Source: CAYPNF01 sp964411985
GTDB taxonomy: Bacteria > Verrucomicrobiota > Verrucomicrobiia > Limisphaerales > J093
Direction of reading: 5' to 3'
DNA length: 64,000 nucleotides
Assembly: GCA_964411985.1 (NCBI GenBank)
Contig: CAYPNF010000045.1
Coordinates: 1 to 64,000 of the forward strand
The first letter of the stretch is position 1. Each line of letters starts with the position of its first letter. The notes under the pieces are model-generated. The model was not told where the DNA came from, made no database searches, and worked only from the letters and a program-made list of their open reading frames with translations. Below, one piece after another: positions 12,101 through 19,291 of this stretch. The position numbers were made by a program, and so were the translations under genes.

Positions 12101-15100
12101 TGAACACGGCTTCCGCCCGAAATTCGTTGTCTGCCGGGGTGCCTAGCAGGGTAATGCCAGTCTTGTTCCCCTGGCCCGCGTCAGTTAAATGCAGTTCCGC
12201 TTCCTTGCCTGCCTGCTTCAGGTAGATGGTTCCCGCTCCGCCACTACTGCCGCTGCTCACGGTTCCGCCCAGGGTGAAAATGTTTCTCAAATTGAATCCG
12301 TTCAGGGTGTTGTAATACACCGCGATGCGTCCGCCACCTCCGCTGCCTGCGTCGACGATGCCCGGACCTCCGCTGGCCGTCATGGTGCCGGTGCCGGACA
12401 AGGTGCCCACATCGAGCCGGATGCCACCCCCGCTGCCCCCAGCGGTGTTCCAGCCCCCGCCGGTACCGTTGGCCTGCAAGACGCCATCCAACACCATGTT
12501 CTTGGCGGAAATGCGCGCCAATCCTCCACCCACACCTTCTCTGCCAGAACCAGAACCTAAGTCAGATGGGTCTCGGTAGTCGCCATAGACCGGGTTCGGT
12601 TTGCCGTCGTAGTAACCGGCGCCACCGAGACCGCCGTAGCTGCCCCCGCCGTTTCCGGAGGTGCCTGAGGCGTTGTCCTCAGTCCGTCCAGCGAGGTAGC
12701 CGCATCCCGTCAAGTTGACTTTGGACGAGTTGTCCACTAGGAAAGTGTTCGTTACGGTGAGGAAGAGCTTGAACTCCTGAGTGAGCGTGGTGGGCCAAGT
12801 TGTCAAGGTGGCCCCCTGCAGTAAGGATAAGCTACTCACAGTGATCGGCATCTGGTGCTCTGTCGCCACGGTCAGGTTCGTGCCGCTTAGGACGAGCTGC
12901 TGCGCGCTAAACTCAGCGTTTTGTGCGGTCCCCAGGATGCTCCACGCATTCCAACGAGGAGCACCAGGACGGTCAACGAGACGCAGCACGCCCTCTTGGC
13001 TGATCTGTTTCAGGTACACAGACCCGGAAGCTCCCCACTGACCTGAGCTGGCCGTTCCTCCGAAAGAGGTGATGCTGGCCAGATCCAGACCGCTCAGGGA
13101 ATCGTAGTAGAGTGCCACACGGCCACCGCTTCCACCCCCGCCGTCCACGTTGCCCGGCCCACCGTCCGCCGTGATCGCGCCGTTTCCGGAGAGGGAAGAG
13201 AACCTCATGTGGATTCCACCGCCGCTGCCTCCCGCGGTGTTCCACCCGGCACCCGCACCGTTGGCCTGCACGCTCCCGTTCACCAAGGCGCTCTTTCCTG
13301 TGATCCGCACCAAACCGCCCCCGCGCGCTCCTCCGGTGGTTGCGCCCGTGCCCAGTTCGTTCGGATCGCGGTAATCGCCGTACACAGGATTCACCTTTCC
13401 GCCGTAGTATCCGATGCCGCCCAGACCGCCATAGCTGCCGCCCGTGTTTCCGGTGGAGACCTCGTTTGTGGTATTGTCAACCGTGCGCCCGCCGGTGTAG
13501 CCCCGGCCATTCACCTGAATGCTGGAGGCGGAGTCGATGGTCAGGGTATTGGTGAGGGTGATGAGCAGACGGTACTCCTGTTCCGTTGTGGTGGGCCAGG
13601 TCGTCAGCACGGCACCGTCCAGGAGCGAGATGGAATCGGCATAAAGCGGCATTGCATGTTCTGGAGCCGCCACCAGGTTCGTGCCCGAGATGACCAGTTG
13701 CTCGGTCTCAAAGGAGTCCTGCCCGGGTAATCCCAACGGAGTCCAGGCCGCCGCCCGTCCCGTACCGCGGTCCACCAGGCGTAGTTCGCCCTGGTTGCCG
13801 GTCCGTTTCAGATACACCGACCCGGAGCCACCAGGTTGGCCGCTTCCACTGATCCCACCAAAGCTGGTGATGCCCGCCAAGTTGAAGCCGCCCAAGGTCG
13901 CGTAATAGATCGCGATTCGTCCACCGCTGCCGCTGCCGCCATCCACATTCCCGTTGCCGCCGTCCGCCGTGATGATGCCGCTTCCTGAGAGAGATCCTAC
14001 ATCCATCCGGATAGCCCCGCCGCTGCCCCCTGCAGTGTTCCATTCCCAGCCGGATCCATTTGCCTGAATGGCTCCATCGATCAAGGCTCGAGTCGCGGTG
14101 ACTCGGATCAGACCGCCGCCCTGGGCGTTGCCAGACAAGGGGCCGGTTCCCAGTTCGTTCGGATTTCGGTAGTCGCCATAGACAAGGTTGGGGTTGCCGC
14201 CATAATAGCCTATGCCGCCCAATCCCCCGTAGCTGCCGCCCGTATTGCCAGAGGCATTCGCATTGGGGCTGTTCCCTTGGGTTCGGTTCGCTGGATACCC
14301 TTTTCCAGTGACATCTAGTTTTGAGCCGGGGTCAATAGCCAGGTCGTTGGTGATGGTTAGCTGGAGCGAGTACTCCATCTCCGCCACTGTGGGCAGAGAG
14401 GTCAGGACGGCCCCGTTGGTGAGAATCAAGGAACTCACCGCCACGGGAATCTGGTGCTCGGGATGAACCACCAGGTTCGTGCCGGAAAGAACCATCTTCT
14501 CAGCGGTGAACCGGCTGTCGGACGCGATCCCCAAAGGAGTCGAGGCCGTCGCACGACCATCCGGTCGTCCCATTACCAGGAGGGTTCCCTCTTCATTGCC
14601 ACGCCTCGAGTAGAAGGAGCCCGAGCCGCCCACTTGCCCGCTCCCCGCATTTCCTCCGAGGAACGAGACTTTCGCCAAATCAAACCCGCTGAGTGCCGTG
14701 TGGTAGATGGCGATGCGCCCGCCGCTGCCGCTGCCCCCGTCCACTTCCCCTACACCGCCGGTTGCCGAAATGGAACCTGAACCCGAGAGCGTGCCACACT
14801 TAAGGTAAATACCGCCACCGCTGCCTCCCGAAGTGTTCCAACCGGAACCCGTTCCGTTGGCGGAGATCTTGCCGTCGATCTGGGCCGTGGCAGCCGTAAC
14901 CCGGACCAACCCCCCTCCCGCGCCCCCGCCTCCGCCACCAGAACCTAGATCCTTGGGGTCCCGGTAGTTCCCGTAAACGGGCACCGGAGTACCTCCATAG
15001 AGGCCTCGTCCCCCCAATCCCCCGTAGCTGCCGCCCGTGTTGCCGTTCCCCGATGGGGTTGGCACATTCCCTACCATTCGGCCGGGCGCGTATCCCTTCC

Positions 15101-15434
15101 CCGAGACATCGATCGCGGACGTCTCGTCCACCAGCAGTCCTTGGGTCAGGATCAGTTCCAGAGAATACGTGGTTGTCGCATCGCAGGGTGGGTGCGTAAG
15201 CCTTCCGCCTCCGGTGATCGAGAGCGACCGGAAGCTGTGCTGGCCGTCCATGGTTACCACACAGTTGTCGATAACCAAGTCTGCACCCTCGTAACTCGTA
15301 TCCGTGGAAGTGATGGAGGTGTCGCTGTTGAGGACGACACTGGCTCCCGACGCTAGGGGTGGGCCAAAAAGGAGCAGGCCGGCCAGCAGGCAGGTAGGGG
15401 TGCGGGAGGACATGGAGAACAGAGCGCGAAGCAT
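3174..15434 (-). CDS. Giant secreted multidomain repeat protein (~4,086 aa)
   Basis: The start is the ATG at 15434, preceded by an AAGGA-type ribosome site six bases upstream; the ATG at 15458 lacks one. A signal peptide follows (hydrophobic LLAGLLLFGPPLASGA). Domains in order: (1) residues ~45-1605, six Gly-rich units of 265-266 residues, each with a GGSYGGLGG-type core and GGSGGG runs; (2) ~1605-2145, right-handed parallel beta-helix with NNV/TLTIEPGAVLK-type coils, ending in PDIGAYEF; (3) ~2150-2265, CARDB-like domain; (4) ~2655-3410, about nine carboxypeptidase-regulatory-like beta-sandwich repeats (AGxVxD...AxV...DxxGxYxxxxL); (5) ~3508-3700, a Lys/Tyr-rich helical segment, then a Cys/Pro-rich patch; (6) FDPNDK followed by a DUF11/DUF7619-like domain; (7) a fibronectin-like domain and a C-terminal beta domain ending FLKIEISP. 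No enzyme motif is seen. It is probably a surface or extracellular adhesin or structural protein. A terminator follows it, so it is likely monocistronic. Confidence 0.9.
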   Translation of the reverse strand: MLRALFSMSSRTPTCLLAGLLLFGPPLASGASVVLNSDTSITSTDTSYEGADLVIDNCVVTMDGQHSFRSLSITGGGRLTHPPCDATTTYSLELILTQGLLVDETSAIDVSGKGYAPGRMVGNVPTPSGNGNTGGSYGGLGGRGLYGGTPVPVYGNYRDPKDLGSGGGGGGAGGGLVRVTAATAQIDGKISANGTGSGWNTSGGSGGGIYLKCGTLSGSGSISATGGVGEVDGGSGSGGRIAIYHTALSGFDLAKVSFLGGNAGSGQVGGSGSFYSRRGNEEGTLLVMGRPDGRATASTPLGIASDSRFTAEKMVLSGTNLVVHPEHQIPVAVSSLILTNGAVLTSLPTVAEMEYSLQLTITNDLAIDPGSKLDVTGKGYPANRTQGNSPNANASGNTGGSYGGLGGIGYYGGNPNLVYGDYRNPNELGTGPLSGNAQGGGLIRVTATRALIDGAIQANGSGWEWNTAGGSGGAIRMDVGSLSGSGIITADGGNGNVDGGSGSGGRIAIYYATLGGFNLAGITSFGGISGSGQPGGSGSVYLKRTGNQGELRLVDRGTGRAAAWTPLGLPGQDSFETEQLVISGTNLVAAPEHAMPLYADSISLLDGAVLTTWPTTTEQEYRLLITLTNTLTIDSASSIQVNGRGYTGGRTVDNTTNEVSTGNTGGSYGGLGGIGYYGGKVNPVYGDYRDPNELGTGATTGGARGGGLVRITGKSALVNGSVQANGAGAGWNTAGGSGGGIHMRFSSLSGNGAITADGGPGNVDGGGGSGGRVALYYDSLSGLDLASITSFGGTASSGQWGASGSVYLKQISQEGVLRLVDRPGAPRWNAWSILGTAQNAEFSAQQLVLSGTNLTVATEHQMPITVSSLSLLQGATLTTWPTTLTQEFKLFLTVTNTFLVDNSSKVNLTGCGYLAGRTEDNASGTSGNGGGSYGGLGGAGYYDGKPNPVYGDYRDPSDLGSGSGREGVGGGLARISAKNMVLDGVLQANGTGGGWNTAGGSGGGIRLDVGTLSGTGTMTASGGPGIVDAGSGGGGRIAVYYNTLNGFNLRNIFTLGGTVSSGSSGGAGTIYLKQAGKEAELHLTDAGQGNKTGITLLGTPADNEFRAEAVFISGKNVTVLSDHSIPIRVSRLHLSDGVTLTHHATTDTREYALDIVVTNDFVLDASSKLDANGRGYVPGKTVGNTSVGAPEGNVGGSYGGLGGTGYYGGRSNRPYGDYRTPRELGTGSPSGGSGGGSIRLVAGSTTLDGLITANGAGGGWNSGGGSGGSIWVATTSLGGEGAITANGGPGNVDGGSGSGGRIALYYGANQGFVLEKVLATGGSVSSGSSGGPGSVYLKQNGKEGILRLWDGDAGSKRGIAILGTPQDAVFHAENLVIAGTNVTVMPEHPMQIRVGTFSLLTNAWLTHPAATADQEFRLDLLATNEFYVDAISIIDVSGRGYLPGRTVGNTTVAASTPNAGGSHGGLGGSGYYGGTPNALYGDERNPRDLGSGGSTGGSGGGSIRISANHSRIDGQIFANGTPGGWNTAGGSGGSILMDVRTLAGSGAIKASGGPGSVDGGGGGGGRIALYCTSSNTFDLSQILTDGGTASSGKPGQTGSVLIATSPTFFWEEPIRGIVHGVSLLRWASYGFGAAEGFASIQAYQDGSAFIVAERRSNTGSLDWDTTSMPDGDYELKVVFQDGDLQYLGEAVRQVTINNSAIWHSGIISQAESWDPNALHVVEDSLVIASNGVVTLPPGGIVKVTPGAQIRIQTGGQLVASGTSAQPVVFTSIADDTLGGDTNLDGQRSKPQPGEWKGISVESAEGLVSNEFTDLRYARLDHSGTLTANETWKGSFLHRIKGELVVANNVTLTIEPGAVLKLDLAASISLQPKSQLIAKGTVAEPILFTSIRDDSASGDTNGDGTDSAPSAGDWRWVVFDSAEGEIDHCTFRFGGGPAEGGWGPSGGPGKATIKTQGASIVKVLNSIIADSFYDGILAWGGPVTVQNTILTGIDRAVCAHPGSPVEVINCTLHDNRIALLIHGGSMNAANTLVTESIESGFQFDFGTIGNIQNCNVWSTNGTAVSYRSMQDLTGTSGNISTNPKYRDVERGNFRLGYGSPCIDAGKGALASATDLMGAPRYNDPRTPDRGTAAANGAVPDIGAYEFVETADSDLDLAADWVRGPADVEAGTLVTVRWQIRNSGTARAAGPWHDRVSLVADSPTRGVTRLEITNVLTEANLSPGETTINEVTLRVPGGTEGVWRWEVVANSEGEVFEGRHWENNGSPLSPPVSLRVPSLTIGTALSDGFAGPQQASWYQVTQKTSEDLLVTLNAAASKGRTRIYAGFDSMPTETDFDLRSQDWNSVDASLGIPSGLARTIYLLLVPESLQNGVLGFELKVSSSPFGVAALGLAAAGNAGHVTVPLVGSGFGSSLAIQLRPATGGTSYNALKVTTQNSANALATFDLRGAAPGVYHVAASQQGLSSTLSSAFTIRIGSGGRFNTALVLPAQVRVGRPFQGMLEFSNEGDADLIVPLVTLQSTAGNPIWSGSKSAETSDTVLQLLAMSPESPSLVLRPGERHSIPFFSKLKNGGTDNYYVTWFGGEDATALDWNLVRNSLRPASADAFWEQSFTELQTSIGPTVGDYVQALGQASVDFAGTLPAGARPYHLLWALLDRQKAQAAGASIAGRVLDRDLNSPIAGAQVVARNESTGRIHLTETAAEGSFAFRNLEAVAHEVWVEGYQPNPAVTVAVPVAQPLELAVSLGGAIVGRAVTAEGQQPVAGAQVQAQDLANGQSYSAETDPEGYYRILGLADSSYQVSLEAEGYIAPEMQVAEVLAGHETTTSFSLVTGGGVAGKILSRTGVPVSGATVRAFSLSGSPGRTTTSGASGEYTLAGLAPGAYEILASAVSHGAAAVPNVAVIAGEIRPGVDLTLTSPATLAGKVLDATTAQPIWGASVALDERSADYASAVTDASGLYTLTGAAPGARKVWVWAEGYQEQILSVTLNPGAQTSLNVSLQPLASISGTVRQAGGNSLVNAPVMLTSTNGVILMSTTDAQGKFAFGNLPDGTYTLAVEPANGLEQGRKTVVLSQAIRRAVASFDLPGTALHGVVQLPASSAGAANVRVDLARAGETIASTRTDAEGRYSFLVFDGQAVDLFASGNDIGFASTKGVPIPTSGLVHAPVLSGGALQVALQLRSQSADGPPVADATVILRPTSDSAPSTSWLAGKTDASGTVRFTNLPPGDYLASGSAPGLAQIQQVLTAASNPTPTKVALSTGRVVRGTIRDPQGSPVSAAWVTVTAPDSADPVFGTITEEDGSFAMDNLPAGSFSLWAGSTGLPLATRDDIDLLATSTASVELSFQAEGGMIGGYVRDAAGQFVPNARVQLTTPAGTSLVEARTDSSGYYELGPLGPETYVLKGTAGGVQAISSTITLASEDQVQDYQLGSGTAMAAVFGGVPGSMASLHQSPSADPESSGITLHSGDDTISDWWTLVPRPKRTRLNVIAMDPENYWDSDSWRVEFNSYPVVNPNCPAYRQAYQNAQSTRKIVKNAFDAWVDHYEALKNVNKEIALSPAQISMAALKAYLFMQTLGASAELKLASSSLGLAQETAVAIYRSINERDYKKMEYFQRQMIKQMAAAYKELGGTPLIGQANSVWRIFWDAKEGVDHLLDAYKDYQNITVAKYEDLKYKYWRATDAHFSAMLKVKAAGTQDCPCEKECCDKPKPCPPPPPKGKPGANSPTSGLGSFDPNDKLTIGYGKENYITEGTRLVYTIRFENKSTATAPAQQVLVTDVLEQDLDWSTLELISVGFNNVDLPIPPGLNQYLTHAVVATDPNNEVEVAAALNPDTGVVQWTMTSIDPITGDLPEDPLAGFLPPNDAQHRGEGYVSYSILPRAGLVSGTVITNGARIVFDTNPYIDAPTVTNRIDSVAPTSAVKALPAQSGTEINVAWEGNDPVGGSGLAGYDLYVSANNGAYLLAWSGATNTSTILKGETGVTYRLFTVARDHAGNVEPAPTTPDAVTTVAASSGLAITGIQAVRLADPNHANHQVILTWPSVAGKTYNLWWSTNLPQFQRVVTGIPATPPHNTYTNILSGSESGFLKIEISP
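10620..15300 (-). repeat. Six in-frame 265-codon repeats inside the giant gene
   Basis: The GSY core codons recur at 15024, 14229, 13431, 12636, 11841 and 11046. That gives spacings of 795, 798, 795, 795 and 795 bp, so units are 265 codons with one of 266. Each unit carries, in order, a beta-strand segment, a GxGYxxGR motif, the GGSYGGLGGxGxYGG core, a GDxRxPxxLG motif, Gly-rich turns with NTAGGSGG or similar, and a GRxAxYY strand. Sequence has diverged between units while length is fixed, which indicates old duplication under structural constraint. Confidence 0.95.
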
Positions 15435-15458
15435 ACGGTTTCCTTGGTTGTGAATCAT

Positions 15459-15707
15459 TCTCAGCCGAAATGGATAAAGCAGACGGATAACGTAAATGGA
15501 TGGGGGGCAAGCATCCAGCGTCGGAGATCTGCCCCTCCGAGGTAGGCGTGAAACAACGACGATCTCTTAGACAAGAAATAAGAGAAACGCATTTAATGTT
15601 TACCTATTAGCCTTTTATGGAGCTTAATAAATCCTAAGCCCATTCAGATCTATCGGTTAAACCTCTCTCCTTCTTTAACCATTTGTGCCGAACCTGGAGG
15701 CTTGGCT
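15459..15707. other. AT-rich intergenic region between giant gene and XylR-type gene
   Basis: No ORF is supported here. The 15560-15670 stretch is markedly AT-richer than the surrounding DNA and lies upstream of the giant gene, so it is the most likely place for its promoter. I could not define convincing -35/-10 boxes. Confidence 0.4.
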
Positions 15708-16859
15708 CTACTTCTGACCGTTCAGACGGCGGAAGGCCAGGGGGGTGGTGTTCCTTTCGGCGCGAAAATACCGAGCGAAGTGTTGGACGTTGCTGTAACC
15801 AGACAACTCAGCGATTTCGACGATGGGCAGGTTGGTTTCGACGAGCAGTCGGGCGATCTGGTCCACGCGTGCCCGCCGGATCTCCTTGAGGATGGAACGT
15901 CCGATCATGCGGCGGAACCGCTTCTCCAACGCACGGCGGGAGAGGCCAGCCGCTCGCGCCACGTCACCCACCGAGATGTCCTGACGGGGATGATCACGGA
16001 TGAAACGTAGCGATTTGGCGACAAATGGGTCTTCGGTGGCCAAAATGTCGGTGGAGCGTCGGGTCACGACGTGGGTGGGGGGGACAGAGATTTTGCTAGG
16101 AAGGCGCTTCTGGCCGGACATCATCCGGTGCAGGCATTGGGCAGCGTCGTAGCCCGCGCGGTCGAAGTTAATGGCTACACTCGACATGGGAGGCCCGGAG
16201 AGTCCGCAGACGACTTCGTCATTGTCCGTGCCCAGTACGGCGACTTCATCAGGGATCTTCAAACCGGCGATGTGGCAGGCCTCGATGACTTGTTGGCCGC
16301 GGTCGTCGTTGCACGCCATCAAACCGAGCGGTTTGGGGAGGGATTGCAGCCAGCGAGCCATCGACTGGCGTTCACGGGTCCACGAAGCTTGGTCGGATTC
16401 TGCGGCGGCGGTGTAGCAGTAAGTGGGGAAACCACGTTCGCGGATTCTTTGGGTGAAGGCCTCCGCTCGGAACTGAGACCATTGGGTATGCTCGTAGCCG
16501 CAGTAGGCGAAGTGCCGAAAACCGCAGTCCAGAAGGTGATCGGCGGCCATATACCCGATCGCCGGAGAGTCGGTGATGACGTTGGCCAGGCCAGGAACCT
16601 CACGCTTGCTGTGACCGACTACGACTGCCGGTATACCGAAGGAAAGGACCTCCTCCAGTTTGTCGCCATCTCGCAGGATGATGCCGTCGGCATCGAGGCT
16701 CTCGAGCATGGGCCAGGCCTTTTCCAGTCCACCCGGTTCCCAGTAGAAGGACCAAGGACCAACCTGGTGGGAATAACTGGCAATCCCGCGCAGCAGGGCG
16801 CGGCCTGAGGCACGGGAGGATTCAATGAGTAGGATGACTTTAGGCGACTGAGGCAGCAT
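15708..16859 (-). CDS. XylR-type transcription regulator (LacI-like sensor plus AraC HTH)
   Basis: 383 residues. The N-terminal ~270 residues form a LacI/periplasmic-binding-protein-like sugar-sensing domain (starts KVILLIESSRASGRALLRGI; contains LMACNDDRGQQVIEAC and VAVLGTDND). The C-terminal ~100 residues carry two AraC-type helix-turn-helices (DVARAAGLSRRALEKRF and ELSGYSNVQHFARYFR). This order, with no N-terminal LacI HTH, is that of E. coli XylR and is very common in Verrucomicrobiota and Planctomycetota carbohydrate loci. It probably activates sugar-use genes on binding a monosaccharide. The target is unknown: neighbours are the giant secreted protein and an FG-GAP protein rather than a classic xylose operon. 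Confidence 0.93.
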   Translation of the reverse strand: MLPQSPKVILLIESSRASGRALLRGIASYSHQVGPWSFYWEPGGLEKAWPMLESLDADGIILRDGDKLEEVLSFGIPAVVVGHSKREVPGLANVITDSPAIGYMAADHLLDCGFRHFAYCGYEHTQWSQFRAEAFTQRIRERGFPTYCYTAAAESDQASWTRERQSMARWLQSLPKPLGLMACNDDRGQQVIEACHIAGLKIPDEVAVLGTDNDEVVCGLSGPPMSSVAINFDRAGYDAAQCLHRMMSGQKRLPSKISVPPTHVVTRRSTDILATEDPFVAKSLRFIRDHPRQDISVGDVARAAGLSRRALEKRFRRMIGRSILKEIRRARVDQIARLLVETNLPIVEIAELSGYSNVQHFARYFRAERNTTPLAFRRLNGQK

Positions 16860-16928
16860 CCGGTGTATCTTCGGTGCGGGTGAGAGGGCCAGGTCCTTCT
16901 TACATCCGCACCGCTGCTTTCCGCTTCG

Positions 16929-19277
16929 TTAAGGTTTCTTCAGTCGGAAGAATCTTTCGCGCTGCGTGGGTTGGACGGTGACCTCCCACTGCGTACCGAT
17001 GGCCTGGGGAACCTCCGGGGCCGGTTGCCACTGAGCGGGCTTCAGACTGGAGGTCGATTCCAGAACGAAGCCGGTGGAAGGGTTTGGCCAGGAGACAATG
17101 ACATTCGCACCCGATTTTCTTATCTGAAGGGCGACGCTCGTGGTCGGCGTGCAGGGACGGAGTGGCAGGATAGTGATGAAACCTGCATTTCCAACCGCGA
17201 GGTCAGCGGCGCCGTCTCCATTGAAATCCCCCACGACCACGGATTGGCCTCCCGGACTGTAGTAGAGCGGCGGCTGAAACGAGCCGTTGCCTTTACCCAA
17301 AAGGAGGGAAACACTGTAGAGCCCTCGCACCCCCGAAGTATCATTGCCGGCCACCGCAAGGTCTTGTAACCCGTCTCCATTGAAATCGCCGACGCCCAGG
17401 CTGACAGGATTGGCCGCGGACGGGGCGGGTGCCGCCACTGACTGGAAAGCGCCGTTGCCTTGGCCTAACAGGATGGAGATGGTGGAGTCGCTTAGGTTGG
17501 CAACGGCCAGGTCGCCCTTCCCGTCTCCATTGAAGTCACCGAGGGCCAGAGTGGAGGGATAGGAGCCCACGGAATATTTCGTCTGGGATGAAAAGACGCC
17601 GCCTGCCCCTGCCAGCATGATCGCCACTTCGTTATTGCCTGTTTGTGCGAGCGCTAGGTCAGCCTTCCCGTCTCCGTTGAAGTCGGCTGATACCGCTGAA
17701 ACAGGCTGATCTCCGGTTGGATAGTCCACGGCATCCTTGAAAGTCCCGTTTCCGTTGCCAAGCAGCACCGAGACGTCGTTGTCAGGGGTGTTAGGCGCGG
17801 CCAGGTCTGGTTTTCCATCACCGTTGAAATCGCCCGCAACCACCACGGGCGTGGAGGTGCCGGTGGCGTAAGCATCGAAATCCAGGAAGGTTCCGTCTCC
17901 GTTGCCCAGGAACACCGAGAGATATCCGACTGGCTCATTGGCGACGATGATGTCGAGCTTGCCGTCCTGGTTATAGTCTGAAATAGCAGCAGAGTTCGGG
18001 CCGGTTCTGGTATCGTAAGTCGCACCCGTCTTAAAGGTGGCATCTCCCTGCCCCAGCATGATGGTGAGGGTGTTCATCCCCGAGTTCAATACGGCGAGGT
18101 CCAGACGACCGTCCTTGTTCAGGTCGGCGGTGTTCATGCGCACGTACCCCCCAGCGAATTCATAGCGCTTGGCGGTGGGGAATACGCCGTTTCCCAGGTT
18201 GGGATAGACCCACAGCCCGTCCATGCTGGTCAGCGCGATGTCCTTTTGCCCATCCGCACTAAAATCAGCCGTCAGGATCTGCTTCGGAGAAACCCTCCCG
18301 ATGTAGGAAGTCGCAGCGGCAAACTTGCCGTCGCCTGTTCCTGGCAGGAGGGCGAGACCTCCCTCGATTGCGACCGCCAGGTCGGGCTTTGCATCCCCGT
18401 TGAAGTCATGGATCAAGGCTGATTTGGGGGACAGAGTTTCGGCGTAGAGTTGCGCCGGTTGGAAGCTGCCGTTGCCGTTCCCGGCCATGACCGCGACTGC
18501 GTCCAGGTTGACCGCGACTGCGTCCGTTTTGCCGTCGCCGTTGAGGTCACCCAAAGTCAGGGATCTGGAATCCGCGATGGCAGCCACGTTGACGGCATCC
18601 TGAAGAGTCAGATCTCCGTTGCCTTTCAGAAACCAGATCGCATCGCTGGCGCCTACGAGCAGGTCTGCCTTTTCGTCGCCATCGAGGTCGCTTGCGGCAA
18701 GGAGCTTGGGGAATGCTCCTGCCCAGGTCCTTACCTCCGCCTCGCGGAAAGAACCGTCCCCGTTTCCTCCTAGGAGATAGACTCCCTCGCCTAGGTTGTC
18801 ACTCGACAGCACCGCCAAGTCCAGTTTTTCGTCGCCATCGAAATCGCCGGTTACCAAGTAGTGTGGGTCTTTCCAGGCACTGTAGGCGTTTCCGGCCTGG
18901 AAGGTTCCGTCCCCATTGCCCAGCAACACCCACACATTGTCTCCTGCCGCCACCGCCAAATCGAGTTTGGTGTCTCCGTTCAGGTCCGCGACCGCGATCG
19001 AGGCCGGGTTCGAGCCGACCGCGTAATCCACGGGCACTTGGAAGAGTAAATCGCCTTTGCCTAGCAGTACTGAGATCTTGCCTGCACCGGCATGGGCGGT
19101 CACCACGTCTGGTATGCCGTCCCCGTTGAAGTCGGCGGTTTGGGCATCGGCGGCACCCCCTCCGATTGCCACTCCACGAGGGGAGGGCAGATTTGGAATG
19201 GCACAACTGTCAGCCAAGGCAAGGCTGCCAGAGAGCAGGGACGCGAACAGGGTAGCGGCGTAGGATTGGGTATTCAT
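16929..19277 (-). CDS. Secreted FG-GAP/VCBS beta-propeller protein
   Basis: 782 residues from the ATG at 19277. AGGAAAGG lies eight bases upstream; a GTG at 19280 is adjacent. A signal peptide ends near ALADSCA. The body contains about 14 calcium-binding-like DxNGDGxxD motifs (for example DFNGDGIPD, DLNGDTKLD, DYNQDGKLD, DFNGDGAAD) regularly spaced with LLGxGDGxF segments, the signature of FG-GAP repeats that fold as two seven-bladed propellers. The last ~70 residues form a beta domain (VSWPNPSTGFVLESTSSL) common at the C-termini of secreted Verrucomicrobiota proteins. No catalytic domain is visible. It is likely an extracellular binding or scaffold protein. Confidence 0.92.
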   Translation of the reverse strand: MNTQSYAATLFASLLSGSLALADSCAIPNLPSPRGVAIGGGAADAQTADFNGDGIPDVVTAHAGAGKISVLLGKGDLLFQVPVDYAVGSNPASIAVADLNGDTKLDLAVAAGDNVWVLLGNGDGTFQAGNAYSAWKDPHYLVTGDFDGDEKLDLAVLSSDNLGEGVYLLGGNGDGSFREAEVRTWAGAFPKLLAASDLDGDEKADLLVGASDAIWFLKGNGDLTLQDAVNVAAIADSRSLTLGDLNGDGKTDAVAVNLDAVAVMAGNGNGSFQPAQLYAETLSPKSALIHDFNGDAKPDLAVAIEGGLALLPGTGDGKFAAATSYIGRVSPKQILTADFSADGQKDIALTSMDGLWVYPNLGNGVFPTAKRYEFAGGYVRMNTADLNKDGRLDLAVLNSGMNTLTIMLGQGDATFKTGATYDTRTGPNSAAISDYNQDGKLDIIVANEPVGYLSVFLGNGDGTFLDFDAYATGTSTPVVVAGDFNGDGKPDLAAPNTPDNDVSVLLGNGNGTFKDAVDYPTGDQPVSAVSADFNGDGKADLALAQTGNNEVAIMLAGAGGVFSSQTKYSVGSYPSTLALGDFNGDGKGDLAVANLSDSTISILLGQGNGAFQSVAAPAPSAANPVSLGVGDFNGDGLQDLAVAGNDTSGVRGLYSVSLLLGKGNGSFQPPLYYSPGGQSVVVGDFNGDGAADLAVGNAGFITILPLRPCTPTTSVALQIRKSGANVIVSWPNPSTGFVLESTSSLKPAQWQPAPEVPQAIGTQWEVTVQPTQRERFFRLKKP

Positions 19278-19291
19278 CACAGTGGCCTTTC

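Noticed and set aside
10620..15300. Regularly spaced repeats as a CRISPR-like array
   Set aside because: The period is ~795 bp, units are in frame and fully coding, and there are no short identical repeats with unique spacers.
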